Part shown: piece after piece, positions 7,253 through 16,637 of the stretch
How positions within the stretch are numbered: position 1 is the first letter of the stretch
How the letters are laid out: each line of letters begins with the position of its first letter
Origin: Ignavibacteria bacterium
Lineage (GTDB): Bacteria > Bacteroidota > Ignavibacteria > Tepidaquicellales > Tepidaquicellaceae
Reading direction: 5' to 3'
Assembly (NCBI GenBank): GCA_016716125.1
Contig: JADJWZ010000036.1
Span: 1 to 64,000, forward strand
DNA length: 64,000 bases
Notes under the pieces: generated by a model
Databases searched by the model: none
What the model was told of the DNA's origin: nothing
Seen by the model: only the letters and a program-made list of their open reading frames with translations
Position numbers and translations under genes: made by a program

Positions 7253-8620
7253 TTATTTCAACAGCATCATCCTCTTCGTTTCGATATATTCACCCGCCTC
7301 AAGTTTATAAAAATAAACACCGCTCGGTAAACCTTCGCCGTTGAAATCAACCGCATAACTTCCCGGATCTTGCTTTCCATTTACTAAAGTCACAATCTCT
7401 TTTCCCTGATTATTATAAATTATAAGTTTCACATCTGACATCTGACCTCTGACGATAGATGGGATGGAATACCGAATAACGGTTGACGGATTAAACGGGT
7501 TAGGAAAATTTTGCAAGAGAAAATATTTCTCCGGCGCTGAGTTGTTAAGTCCGGCAACTGATGTAAGAAGATCCCATACTTTATATATTCCGTTTTTAGT
7601 ACAGACTATTAACGTGTCCCCCGAATCCGGATCCTTTACTAAACCTATTATCTGATTTGAAAGAGGAAAGATAATTCCGGACTGATTGAATGTCTGTCCA
7701 TTATTCAGAGAACGGTAAACTCCGGCATTTGTCCCGATATAAATTATGGAATTATTATCCGGATCAGTTTCGATGCAGACGGAATTTATACCCGAGATCC
7801 GGATCCAGCTCAGACCATTATCCGAAGATCTGTATACTCCGTTACTTCCCGCTCCGTAAATTAAAGACGTGTTTGAAATAAAATGCATTTGATTAAAAGA
7901 CGGAATGCCGAGCGAAGAGAATGATACGCCGCTGTTGATGCTGATATGCATTCCGGAGGTTGACGATGCAAAGACATAAGAAGAATTAAACGGACTGACT
8001 TTTAATAAATTGGTTAAGGAATTTACATTTGAAATTATACTAAAGCTGATCCCGCGGTCAGTGCTTTTATAAATATTATTCTCTGAACCTGCATAGATAA
8101 TATCATCATCCGACGGATCTATTTCTATTGCATTGATCTTCAGTCCCTGCAAAATAAAAGTATGAGTGAGTCCGCCGTCATAACTTAATTTAGTATATCT
8201 GATCGGCGTAACGCAGTTTCCCACTAATCCGCCTCCTTCCGTCTGCAAATGGGAGATTATAGAATTGGAATCAGTATTCGAAATGCAGACAATATCTACA
8301 GGCTCCGACCAGCAATTTTCTATAAACGGATCATTGCAGATCAGTCTTTCGAAAAAATTATTATACGGTTTATAAAAATTATAACTGTCTGCATCAAACT
8401 TATATGTGTTTGCAGAATGTGAATCAGTCAGACACGGCGCTCCTCCGAATCCCTGCAGCTGAAAAAACAATTTACTTTTCGAATCAAAAACAAATTCGTG
8501 ACTGATAAATTTAATGATCTCTAAATAATTGGTGTATAGCGGCTGATAGGTCTGAGAGTATGAACTTACACTGTAAGAAAGGAAAAATATAATTAAGATT
8601 GCTTTTTTAAAAATTTTCAT
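7253..8620 (-). CDS. Secreted BNR/sialidase-like propeller protein with T9SS domain
   Basis: A protein of 455 aa from ATG 8620; the signal peptide MKIFKKAILIIFFLSYSVSSYS fits this start better than the TTG eight codons upstream. The passenger carries repeated BNR-type Asp-box motifs (STDRGISF, SINSGVSF, SSDNGLSW, SLNNGQTF) between strands such as DDDIIYAGSENNIYKS, so a beta-propeller is expected. The end is a T9SS sorting domain with NFPNPFNPSTVI and ETKRMMLLK. An early segment contains five Cys within about 90 residues, possibly disulfide-bonded. Ligand or enzymatic role unknown; propellers of this kind bind glycans or proteins at the cell surface. Confidence 0.85.
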   Translation of the reverse strand: MKIFKKAILIIFFLSYSVSSYSQTYQPLYTNYLEIIKFISHEFVFDSKSKLFFQLQGFGGAPCLTDSHSANTYKFDADSYNFYKPYNNFFERLICNDPFIENCWSEPVDIVCISNTDSNSIISHLQTEGGGLVGNCVTPIRYTKLSYDGGLTHTFILQGLKINAIEIDPSDDDIIYAGSENNIYKSTDRGISFSIISNVNSLTNLLKVSPFNSSYVFASSTSGMHISINSGVSFSSLGIPSFNQMHFISNTSLIYGAGSNGVYRSSDNGLSWIRISGINSVCIETDPDNNSIIYIGTNAGVYRSLNNGQTFNQSGIIFPLSNQIIGLVKDPDSGDTLIVCTKNGIYKVWDLLTSVAGLNNSAPEKYFLLQNFPNPFNPSTVIRYSIPSIVRGQMSDVKLIIYNNQGKEIVTLVNGKQDPGSYAVDFNGEGLPSGVYFYKLEAGEYIETKRMMLLK

Positions 8621-8837
8621 GATAAGTAATCTAAATAATGACAATCTTTTTCACTTCTTAATTACTCCGTAAATATGTGATCCGGAAAGTCTTGTCTTTC
8701 GGAAATATATATATAATATTTTTACTTAACAAAGAATTATTTTTTTCCGCAGCTGTTTCCTCCGTCGATAATTCGAAATTGAAATCATTTTAAATTTCCC
8801 GATGAAGAAAAAAAATTTTGGATAAACAGCGCTCAAA

Positions 8838-10028
8838 CTATTCAATATAAAACACCGGTCTCAATTCCTCAATCTTATAAAGCGCTGATGCAAAGAAATC
8901 CGGCTTGGAAATCGGTTCAAGCAAATCCTTTACAACCAAATTTTTTGAACACTCAAGCGCTATTTCAAAAACTTCCTGAATGAAATTATTTGTCGGCTGC
9001 CAGTTGGTCTGTAAACTGAAACCGTATGATGCCCAGATACAAAGCTTTTGAATATTCTTAAGCTTTTCCTCCATTGACAGTGCACCGCTGCTGTGAGCAT
9101 TATCAGTCAGATCAATTGATTTGATTTCAAATGTCCTGAAGTCAGTAATGTTCTTTGCATTTTCAGCAAGTTCTTTAATGTACAGCTCCTTGTAACTTTG
9201 CCATTTGACCTCATCAAATGACGGATTTTCCGGCTCTAATTTTTTCAGAAGATCATAAAGTTTTATAGATTTATCCTGCATGTTCCAGTTGCTTGAGCAC
9301 ATGCCCTCTAATTCAAACAACAGATTACTAATATTTAAATGTTTATCCACAAGTGTCAAAAGGTATTTTAAATACCCTAGTATCAGTGCGTAATGATTAG
9401 TCAGAAGTCTGATATTAGAATGCAGATTGACGGGAATATAATCATCTAAAAAAATATCCAGTCCCTTAATTCCATAATGATCACTTTGTTTGCTTCGTGT
9501 TTTGATAAGATCCTCAATACTATCATGAAGAAAAGCAGTAGTGCAGTAATCACTTTGCCCGGCATCATCAAATTTCAGAGTGTATACAATTCCTCCTGTC
9601 CTTGAGGGATGAACAGCAGAAGGAATGCCGCACCTTCTTTTCAGTTTGGTATTCTTATACAGCTGCAGAATATTTTTTACATTTTCTGAATAAATACCAT
9701 ATACAGGCTCCAGATCTTCAATGTCAGGAACCTGACCGGTGAGAATCTTTGAGTGGTAATTCGCAAAATTCAGATTTTTTTCCAGCGAATATCTTGCATC
9801 GGAAATTACAGAAGTTATTTCAAAATGCTTCCTTATATTTATATCTTTCCGGGGAAAATTTTGGAAATAATTTTCAATCTGTAAAATAATTACTGAAGTC
9901 AGGCTCCCGTACAATCCTGTCAGTAAATTTAAATTCGGAATTTCCCGCCTTAGAATGGAATTTAAAATTTCTAAAGCAATTTCATATTTCTTATCTTTAA
10001 TATTTGTTTTGGGGTAATCAGTACTCAT
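8838..10028 (-). CDS. Divergent HD-domain protein, RelA/SpoT-hydrolase-like
   Basis: A 396-aa protein. ATG 10028 is chosen because AAAGGAG lies eight bases upstream; an upstream ATG would add eight residues covering the ribosome binding site. Residues 140-169 read AVHPSR ... TAFLHDSIEDL, matching the (p)ppGpp-hydrolase HD signature (HP and LHDxxED). A later SIDLTDNAH around residues 305-312 fits the last metal-binding Asp. Thus His140, His168-Asp169 and an Asp near 306-309 could form the HD metal site. No synthetase, TGS or ACT domain is present, so it is not a full RelA/SpoT. Nucleotide or other phosphohydrolase activity is inference. The flanks are predicted helical and unrecognised. Confidence 0.6.
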   Translation of the reverse strand: MSTDYPKTNIKDKKYEIALEILNSILRREIPNLNLLTGLYGSLTSVIILQIENYFQNFPRKDINIRKHFEITSVISDARYSLEKNLNFANYHSKILTGQVPDIEDLEPVYGIYSENVKNILQLYKNTKLKRRCGIPSAVHPSRTGGIVYTLKFDDAGQSDYCTTAFLHDSIEDLIKTRSKQSDHYGIKGLDIFLDDYIPVNLHSNIRLLTNHYALILGYLKYLLTLVDKHLNISNLLFELEGMCSSNWNMQDKSIKLYDLLKKLEPENPSFDEVKWQSYKELYIKELAENAKNITDFRTFEIKSIDLTDNAHSSGALSMEEKLKNIQKLCIWASYGFSLQTNWQPTNNFIQEVFEIALECSKNLVVKDLLEPISKPDFFASALYKIEELRPVFYIE

Positions 10029-10326
10029 TATAAACTCTCCTTTCAAAAGCATTTATAAATGATGAATCATTATAGCATTATATATATAAATATTCAAGCA
10101 ATCTTTTAAATATAAATCTGTCCGGCTGCATTGTTATCCAAAGCGTTTTCTAATATGAATTTATAGGTCAGTTTAACTTTATTTTAAATACCCAATGTTT
10201 AGGACGGATGTGATATTTTGCTTTCAGAAAATTTTGAGTAGGGTTGAGAAAAGATTTTATAGACTATGAATACTTTTCAACAGCATTAACGGAAGAAATT
10301 TTTACCGGAATTCTTAAATCAATTGA

Positions 10327-10860
10327 TCATAACCCATCTTCAGCATGTGAAACCCAGTCCGGTGAATTATTTATTTTTTTTCTCAATATCATATTCAGCT
10401 GCGCAGAATGATGCTGAACATGTCTCATATTATAGAGCAGTATTTCCAGAGTTGTATAATGCAGAATATCAGGCGGTGAAAGTTCGTCTGGTTTCTCTAT
10501 CCATACCTGTTTAATTTTTTCCTCTGATAATCCTCCGATCAGTTTATGACACTTCTCCCGGCAGGCTTCCAGATAATCAAGCATCTCCTTCTTACTGTAT
10601 ACTCTTTCCGGCGTTACATCGTCTACCGCTTCTTTTAATTCTTCTCCGCGTGCAGCAATTTTGAATGGCAGTCCTGAGGAAAAGTTATCAGGCGGAATTG
10701 TCAGATAGTAATCAAGGAATATCATTGTATGAAAAACAATATAAAAAAACTTTCTATCCGTATTCCAGTATTCTTCAGGCCACATCTCTATGGCATTTTT
10801 GAGCGTGTCGATACTTGCTCCGAATTGTTTCCAAAGACCGTCTTTTATAATATTTATCAT
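10327..10860 (-). CDS. DinB-fold protein
   Basis: A 177-aa four-helix-bundle protein. VFHTMIFLDYYL near residue 43 and the C-terminal NMRHVQHHSAQLNMILR give the three His expected for the metal site of the DinB/YfiT family. Members include thiol-dependent S-transferases and many proteins of unknown role, so no reaction is assigned. It is monocistronic, with the cyclase gene 10928-12853 about 70 bp upstream on the same strand. A second, distant DinB-fold gene lies at 27505-28041. Confidence 0.8.
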   Translation of the reverse strand: MINIIKDGLWKQFGASIDTLKNAIEMWPEEYWNTDRKFFYIVFHTMIFLDYYLTIPPDNFSSGLPFKIAARGEELKEAVDDVTPERVYSKKEMLDYLEACREKCHKLIGGLSEEKIKQVWIEKPDELSPPDILHYTTLEILLYNMRHVQHHSAQLNMILRKKINNSPDWVSHAEDGL

Positions 10861-10927
10861 GCCGTTATATTTTTTTTAAAATTTTAAATTAAATTCTTAA
10901 GTTCAGAATTTTCGTAAAGAGTTATGT

Positions 10928-12853
10928 TTATTCACCCAGATTAAGTTTCTCCTTTATGACTTTATACCTCGGATCATCAGCCGGAACTTTAAAGTTCGGG
11001 TGATCGATAAGAATCGCTACAGGTCCCATCCTTTTTTCAACGCATTGAAACAAATGATGAAATGCTTTATCCGTTTCTCCCAACGAGATCCATATCATTG
11101 CCAGATCAGCATCTACAACTACTCCGGGTTCTTCCGCCTGCCACTGCTCGATCTTGCGGATGCATTCCAGCGCTTTTTCCCTTTCACCTAATTTAGCATA
11201 AGCGCAGGCCATCGGCGCAAGACCCTTTAACGGATGCTTTACTGAACGGTGAACTTCTTCAAAAATTTCCAGCGCCTTCTTCCAGTCTCCTTTTGCGCCG
11301 ATGCACCATCCTTTTAACTCCATCGCAATGCGCATTTGCGGATGCATATCCAGAAGCGATTCCGCTTGTCTTAACGCATCGTCCGTCCTTCCCGTAATCA
11401 TGTAAGCATCAGTAAGCGCTTTATTGACTATCGGAGAAAGCGGATCCGCCTTCAGAGCTTTTTCCATAATATCAACAGCTTCATTCTTTCTCCCTGTGAT
11501 CAGGTAATAAAAAGAAAGCAGCTGATGAGCGTCGGTTGCAGCGGGATTTAGTTCTATAGCTTTGGATAATGATTCAAACGCTTCTTTCCATTTCCAGTCG
11601 TAAAGTAAATAAGCTGAACCTTTAGCGGTATATCCTGCAGAGAGTGAACTGTCCAGCAGTATTGCTTTATCACTGTACTTATGCACAATATCAAACGCTT
11701 CACCCGGCTGCATTTGTCCGGTTGCTCCGAGAAATGCATAAGCCTGCGCAGCCATAGCATAAGCCTGCGCATAAGCCGGTTCAAGCGTTATTGCATTTTC
11801 AAAAAATTCAATCGCCTTCTTAACATTTTTCGGAGTAATTTTATTATAGAAATGTAAGCCCTTAAGATAAAGAGTATAAGCTTCGAGATTTTGCGTCGGC
11901 GCTTTTAGAATTTTTTCCTCATGCTCTTTCGCAGACAGATTCTCCCTGCACTTATTAACTATTATACTGCTTATCTCATCCTGCACTTCAAATATATCAG
12001 TAATGTCACGGTCAAAATTTTCACTCCAGACATGATACCCGTCAGCAGTATTTATTAGCTGCGCCGTAATGCGCACGCGGTTACCGGCTTTGCGGACGCT
12101 GCCTTCCAGTATCCTGTCTACATTTAGCTGTATGCCGATCTCGCGTATGTCAGAATTTTTTCCTTTGAATGCAAATGCCGAAGTTCTTGATGTTACCTGC
12201 AGACCGTCTACTTTAGTAAATGCATTCAGAAGTTCTTCTGTAATACCGTCGCTGAAATATTCATTTTCCGGATCTGCGCTCATATTTACAAAAGGCAGAA
12301 CTGCAAGGCGGTTGAATGGCTGTTTGGTTTTTCCTTTAAGTTCATCACGAGCTGGTACGACAAGTCCAATATTATCCAGCGCAAATATCCGGACCGGCTT
12401 TAATACATTCTTCAGTTCAAAGTAACCCATTTCCCGCGCTGAAATGTTTTCCTGATTTTTAATTTCATCAAATACTTTTTCTGAAATAAAAACGGAACCG
12501 GGCACGGCGAGTGATTCGATCCTTGATGCAAGGTTAACGCCGTCGCCGAAAATTGATTCATCTTCTATTGAAATATCTCCGGTGTGAATTCCAATCCGTA
12601 CATCTACCTTTGGTTCCTGCTGTAAAGTCTGCTGAATTTTCACTGCGCAGTTGACCCCGTCAATAGCGCTGTTGAAAATGCTTAAAGCGCCGTCGCCATA
12701 ATACTGCAGAATTTTTCCGCTGTAAACAGAAACAGTATTTTCCAGAACTTCCTTCAGCCGGCGGCGCTTCTCTCTCGCTGACTGTTCGTTCTGCTGCATG
12801 AGTGCAGTATATCCTGTCATGTCGGAAAACATTATTGCCGCAAGCTGACGCAT
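10928..12853 (-). CDS. Class III cyclase + TolB-like + TPR protein
   Basis: A 641-aa soluble protein in three parts. Residues 1-150 are a class III nucleotide cyclase domain with metal Asp11 (FSDMTGY) and Asp54 (YGDG) and transition-state Asn107/Arg111 (GDGVNLASRIE). The usual adenine-reading Lys before YGDG is Gln50, so activity or base choice may differ. Residues about 180-300 are a TolB-N/FlgO-like domain (LAVLPFVNMSADPENEYFSDGI). Residues 320-630 are TPR repeats. The architecture is common in Bacteroidota and Proteobacteria as a presumed signalling scaffold. No transmembrane segment is seen. The N-terminus starts right at the domain, supporting ATG 12853. Confidence 0.85.
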   Translation of the reverse strand: MRQLAAIMFSDMTGYTALMQQNEQSAREKRRRLKEVLENTVSVYSGKILQYYGDGALSIFNSAIDGVNCAVKIQQTLQQEPKVDVRIGIHTGDISIEDESIFGDGVNLASRIESLAVPGSVFISEKVFDEIKNQENISAREMGYFELKNVLKPVRIFALDNIGLVVPARDELKGKTKQPFNRLAVLPFVNMSADPENEYFSDGITEELLNAFTKVDGLQVTSRTSAFAFKGKNSDIREIGIQLNVDRILEGSVRKAGNRVRITAQLINTADGYHVWSENFDRDITDIFEVQDEISSIIVNKCRENLSAKEHEEKILKAPTQNLEAYTLYLKGLHFYNKITPKNVKKAIEFFENAITLEPAYAQAYAMAAQAYAFLGATGQMQPGEAFDIVHKYSDKAILLDSSLSAGYTAKGSAYLLYDWKWKEAFESLSKAIELNPAATDAHQLLSFYYLITGRKNEAVDIMEKALKADPLSPIVNKALTDAYMITGRTDDALRQAESLLDMHPQMRIAMELKGWCIGAKGDWKKALEIFEEVHRSVKHPLKGLAPMACAYAKLGEREKALECIRKIEQWQAEEPGVVVDADLAMIWISLGETDKAFHHLFQCVEKRMGPVAILIDHPNFKVPADDPRYKVIKEKLNLGE

Positions 12854-13101
12854 AGGTAGTTTAGTATTATTTTTCTCTGCTTAAAATTTATCTCCGCTGC
12901 TTATTTACAGCTAATTATTGATTGCAAAGATAACATATCACAATAAATAAATATATTCATTCCTTTTCTAATAAATCAATTTTAAAAAATTATTTCAGAT
13001 GTGGGATGTGATCCATTTTCGCTTTTAGAATCTATATTTTAAATCACTTCCAAATTATATATTTTTCTAAATAATTTTATTCAGAAAAATACTTACGACT
13101 G

Positions 13102-14458
13102 ATGAATCACACGGAGTCTGTTCTGATCATTGATGATGAACCGCAACTGATGGAGCTATATTCAAAATTTCTTTCACTGGAAGGCTTTGATGTTGAAAGC
13201 GCTTCTACAGGTTATGAAGGTCTGGATTTATTAAAGGAAAAGAATTTCTCCCTGGTAATAACTGACATGAAACTTCCTGACATCAGCGGTTTACAGGTTC
13301 TTGAAAAAATTAAAACTGATTTCCCCGATACGGAAGTTATTGTATTAACCGCTTACGGAAATATTCATGACGGAGTAGCCGCTATAAAATCCGGAGCTTT
13401 TGATTATATCACAAAGGGTGATATTGATGAAGATGATTTTATACTTAAAGTAAAAAAGGCTGCGGATAAAGCTTCATTAAAAGAGCAGATAAAAAATTTA
13501 CGCGAAAAGGTAGGATCTAAATTCAGTTTTTCAAAAATTCTCGGTAATTCAAAACTGCTTCTCGATGCAGTATCTTTGGGAAAGAAAGTCGCAGCTACTG
13601 ACAATACTGTACTTCTCCTTGGCGAGACAGGAACAGGCAAAGAACTTTTCGCTCAGGCAATTCATAATTCCGGTTTGCGAAAAGATAAAACTTTAGTAGC
13701 CATTAACTGCAGCGCGATTCCCTAAGGATCTTCAGGAGTCAGAATTATTCGGTTATGTAAAAGGCGCATTCACCGGCGCAGTCTCTGATAAGAAAGGTCT
13801 CTTTGAAGAAGCAAATAACAGTACAATTTTCCTTGATGAGATCGGCGATATGTCACTTGATACACAGGCGAAACTTCTCAGAGTGCTTGAGACAAATACA
13901 ATTTCAAAAGTCGGAGATACTAGAACAAAAATTATTAACGTAAGAATAATTTCCGCAACCAATAAGGATCTCGAATCTGAAATTGAAAAAGGAAATTTCA
14001 GAAGTGACCTCTTCTACAGGTTAAATGGTTTTACAATTAAATTACCTTCTTTAAATGAGAGAGCTGAGGACATACCCGTTCTTGCTAATGAGTTTATCAG
14101 ATCTTATTCAGTCAAATCAAAAAAAAATATCCCGGAGGCGTCCGATGAATTTATGAATAAACTCATCCATTACAAATGGAAGGGAAATATCCGTGAACTG
14201 AAGAACATCATTGAAAGAGCTATCATTATTTCGGAAACAGATATACTGACTCCGGATTATTTACCTCAGGAATTTTTCAGCGGCAAAAGCGAAAAGCAAA
14301 GTCTTAATTCAAAAGATCTTACTTTGGAACAGCTTGAAAAAGATCACATTTTAAAAACCCTTTCCGAAACAAATCATAATAAAACACTGACTGCAAAAAA
14401 ACTCGGGATCAGCTCCGTTACTCTCTACAGGAAACTTAAAGAATACGGCGTTGACTAA
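13102..14458 (+). pseudogene. NtrC-family sigma-54 response regulator of the kdp locus (one frameshift)
   Basis: Removing one C from the CCC at 13720-13722 restores one reading frame of 451 aa. Domain order: receiver (residues 5-120, phosphoacceptor Asp55 in VITDMKLPD), AAA+ sigma-54 activator domain with Walker A GETGTGKE and the sigma-54 contact GAFTGA (in ESELFGYVKGAFTGA), then a Fis-type HTH (TAKKLGISSVTLYRKLKEYG). As written, translation stops at 13725, inside the AAA+ domain. Both halves are free of other damage and keep all key residues, so a sequencing error in a homopolymer is likely. It lies upstream of kdpF and presumably activates the kdp operon in place of an OmpR-type KdpE. Confidence 0.85.
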
Positions 14459-14558
14459 TATATTATTACTTCCATCGCAGTATTAAATAACAACTCCTGT
14501 TTTTCATTATTACTTTTTACTCTGTTAAATTTTTACCCTTCAATTCTTTTTAACTTCC

Positions 14559-14634
14559 CCATTACATTTTAAAACATCCATTACTTTTTTAAACAACCAT
14601 TACATTTTGAAATAACCATTACATTTTGAAATGT
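14559..14634 (+). repeat. Four 19-bp iterons upstream of kdp, probable activator sites
   Basis: Four head-to-tail copies with exact 19-bp spacing: 14559-14577, 14578-14596, 14597-14615 and 14616-14634. The best unit is CCATTACATTTTGAAATAA. Each contains a short ATTT-NN-AAAT dyad-like core, with drift in the first two units. They lie between the sigma-54 activator gene and the kdp genes, about 50-125 bp upstream of a candidate -24/-12 promoter. That is the normal place for NtrC-type enhancer sites. The repeat is seen directly; binding by the regulator is inference. Confidence 0.75.
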
Positions 14635-14682
14635 CCCCGGGATAATTAATATCAATTCCGCAACGGTTTTAATCATAATCAG

Positions 14683-14698
14683 CGGCACGGAAAATGTT
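14683..14698 (+). promoter_or_regulatory. Candidate sigma-54 promoter for kdp
   Basis: CGGCACGGAAAATGTT resembles the sigma-54 consensus TGGCAC-N5-TTGC. The -24 part (GGCAC) is intact, and the GG is followed at the correct 10-bp gap by GT where GC is usual. A start site would fall near 14709, about 15 bp before the first small reading frame at 14724. The -12 element is imperfect, so this is a moderate match supported mainly by its position below the iterons and by the adjacent sigma-54 activator gene. Confidence 0.45.
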
Positions 14699-14723
14699 CA
14701 TTTGTAAATTAAAACTTTACAAA

Positions 14724-14816
14724 ATGGATATCACCACACTTTTATTAATGGTAATGATCGGCGCAATAATCTTCTATCTGTATTTTAAGATCACAGACAT
14801 AATTGAAAAAATTTAA
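14724..14816 (+). CDS. 30-aa single-span membrane peptide preceding kdpF
   Basis: This short frame encodes MDITTLLLMVMIGAIIFYLY plus ten more residues. It is one hydrophobic helix followed by a charged end (KITDIIEKI). It starts about 40 bp after the candidate sigma-54 promoter and ends 9 bp before kdpF, so it would be the first gene of the operon. It is not KdpF, which follows and has the expected PEKF end. No known family is recognised. The size and location suggest a small accessory subunit or a leader peptide; both are inference. Confidence 0.5.
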   Translation: MDITTLLLMVMIGAIIFYLYFKITDIIEKI

Positions 14817-14825
14817 AACTATAAA

Positions 14826-14903
14826 ATGACAATCTTATTTCTGATATGTATAGCTCTGTTTATCTTTCTCTTTTATACATTAATTAAACCTGAAAAATTT
14901 TAA
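14826..14903 (+). CDS. kdpF: KdpF, small subunit of the K+-transporting ATPase
   Basis: A 25-aa single-helix protein (MTILFLICIALFIFLFYTLI then KPEKF). The final P-E-[KR]-F is the hallmark of KdpF. It ends 5 bp before the kdpA start, the usual kdpFABC order. KdpF stabilises the KdpABC complex in the inner membrane. The length is close to the 29 residues of the E. coli protein. It is easily missed because of its size. Confidence 0.85.
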   Translation: MTILFLICIALFIFLFYTLIKPEKF

Positions 14904-14908
14904 CCGCT

Positions 14909-16618
14909 ATGAACACTGAAATACTCAGCCCGGTTTTGATCGTCATAGTTACATTTCTTCTTGCTGCGCCGCTGGGAAAATATATTGCAAAGGTCTTTAA
15001 AGGAGAGAAAACCTTTCTTGATTTTTTTGCTCCGCTGGAAAATTTCATATTCAGGATCGCAGGAACGGATCCTCAGAAAGAAATGGACTGGAAAGAAAAC
15101 ATTAAAGCTCTTCTAACTATAAACTTTTTATGGTTCCTCTGGGCGATTGTTATACTGGCTTTTCAGAATTTACTGTTCATGAATCCGGATAATATTATTG
15201 CAATGGAACCGACGCAGGCGTTCAATACTGCCGTTAGCTTTATGACCAATACTAATCTTCAGCACTATTCCGGTGAAACAGGCGCGTCATATCTTACACA
15301 GCTTATAGTATTTTGCTTTTTACAATTCGTATCAGCCGGAACAGGCATTGCCGCTGCAGCATTAGTGTTCAAAGCGCTTTCAAACAGATCCGGAAATAAT
15401 CTGGGAAATTTCTACAACCTTTTGCTGAAGTCCTGTACAAGAATATTATTACCGCTTGCAGTTATAGTTGCGCTGATTCTGATATTCAACGGAACGCCGG
15501 TGACATTTCAGGGCGCAGAGCAGGTAATAACGCTTCAGGGCGATACTGTATCCGTTGCGCGCGGACCGGTCGCGCCGATGGTTGCTATCAAACAGCTCGG
15601 AACAAACGGCGGCGGATTTTTTGGTCCTAACTCCGCTCACCCATTCGAAAATCCAAATTACATAACCAACATTACTGAGCTTGCTTCTATTCTTTTGATT
15701 CCCGTTGCAATGATCTTTGCGCTGGGATATTATCTGAACAGAAGAAAATTTTCCGTGATGATCTTAAGCGTAATGCTTTTAGGATTTACCTGTCTCGCCG
15801 CTTCTTCGATTTATTTTGAAATGAACGGAAATCCCGAAATTGAAAAATTCGGTATAAGTCAGCCGCTTGGAAATATGGAAGGAAAGGAAGTACGGTTCGG
15901 TCCTTCACTCTCAGCTCTATGGGGAATTGCAACTACTTCCACTTCCAACGGTTCAGTGAATTCCATGCATGACAGTTCTACTCCAATATCAAACTTAATG
16001 CAGATGCTCGGTATGCAGCTTAATGCTTTTTTCGGCGGAGTGGGAGTCGGTTTCATAAATATGTTTGTATTCATAATACTTGCAGTGTTTATTTCCGGAT
16101 TAATGGTCGGAAGGACGCCGGAATTATTCGGGAAAAAAATTGAAGCGAAAGAAATTAAGATCGCAATAATTGTTGCATTGATCCATCCTCTCATCATACT
16201 CAGCGGCACCGCCTTAGCTTCACATATTTGGGCTGCTTCTGCAGATCCTGCCGGTTCACTGAAATGGCTGAACAATCCTTCCTTTCACGGATTCTCGGAA
16301 ATGCTATATGAATTTACTTCAGCCGGAGCTAATAACGGATCGGGTATGGAAGGTTTATCCGACAACACGCCGTTCTGGAATATCGCTGCAGGAATAGTAA
16401 TGCTGATAGGAAGATTCATTCCTATAATCGGACCGGTTGCAATTGCCGGTTTTATCTCGGCAAAAAAATTCACACCGGAATCTGCAGGTTCGCTGAAACC
16501 GGATTCCGTTATTTTCGGAGTTGTCCTGTTCTCAGTAATTTTAATTCTCGGAGCGTTACTGTTTTTCCCGGGACTGGCTTTAGGTCCCGTCTCAGAATAT
16601 TTTTCAATAATGAAATAA
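14909..16618 (+). CDS. kdpA: KdpA, K+-binding/translocating subunit
   Basis: A 569-aa polytopic membrane protein of normal KdpA length. It shows family landmarks: an N-terminal helix ending PLGKYIAKVF, the filter-region segment TNGGGFFGPNSAHPFENP, and FTSAGANNGSGMEGL in the third pore region. KdpA is a channel-like protein of the SKT superfamily that binds K+ in the high-affinity KdpFABC pump. It starts 5 bp after kdpF, ends 19 bp before kdpB, and is clearly co-transcribed. No damage is seen. Confidence 0.97.
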   Translation: MNTEILSPVLIVIVTFLLAAPLGKYIAKVFKGEKTFLDFFAPLENFIFRIAGTDPQKEMDWKENIKALLTINFLWFLWAIVILAFQNLLFMNPDNIIAMEPTQAFNTAVSFMTNTNLQHYSGETGASYLTQLIVFCFLQFVSAGTGIAAAALVFKALSNRSGNNLGNFYNLLLKSCTRILLPLAVIVALILIFNGTPVTFQGAEQVITLQGDTVSVARGPVAPMVAIKQLGTNGGGFFGPNSAHPFENPNYITNITELASILLIPVAMIFALGYYLNRRKFSVMILSVMLLGFTCLAASSIYFEMNGNPEIEKFGISQPLGNMEGKEVRFGPSLSALWGIATTSTSNGSVNSMHDSSTPISNLMQMLGMQLNAFFGGVGVGFINMFVFIILAVFISGLMVGRTPELFGKKIEAKEIKIAIIVALIHPLIILSGTALASHIWAASADPAGSLKWLNNPSFHGFSEMLYEFTSAGANNGSGMEGLSDNTPFWNIAAGIVMLIGRFIPIIGPVAIAGFISAKKFTPESAGSLKPDSVIFGVVLFSVILILGALLFFPGLALGPVSEYFSIMK

Positions 16619-16637
16619 TAAATATAATTATATAAAA

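Noticed and set aside
12069..12425. 118-codon plus-strand frame inside the cyclase-TPR gene
   Set aside because: Shadow frame of the minus-strand gene, which has clear domains.
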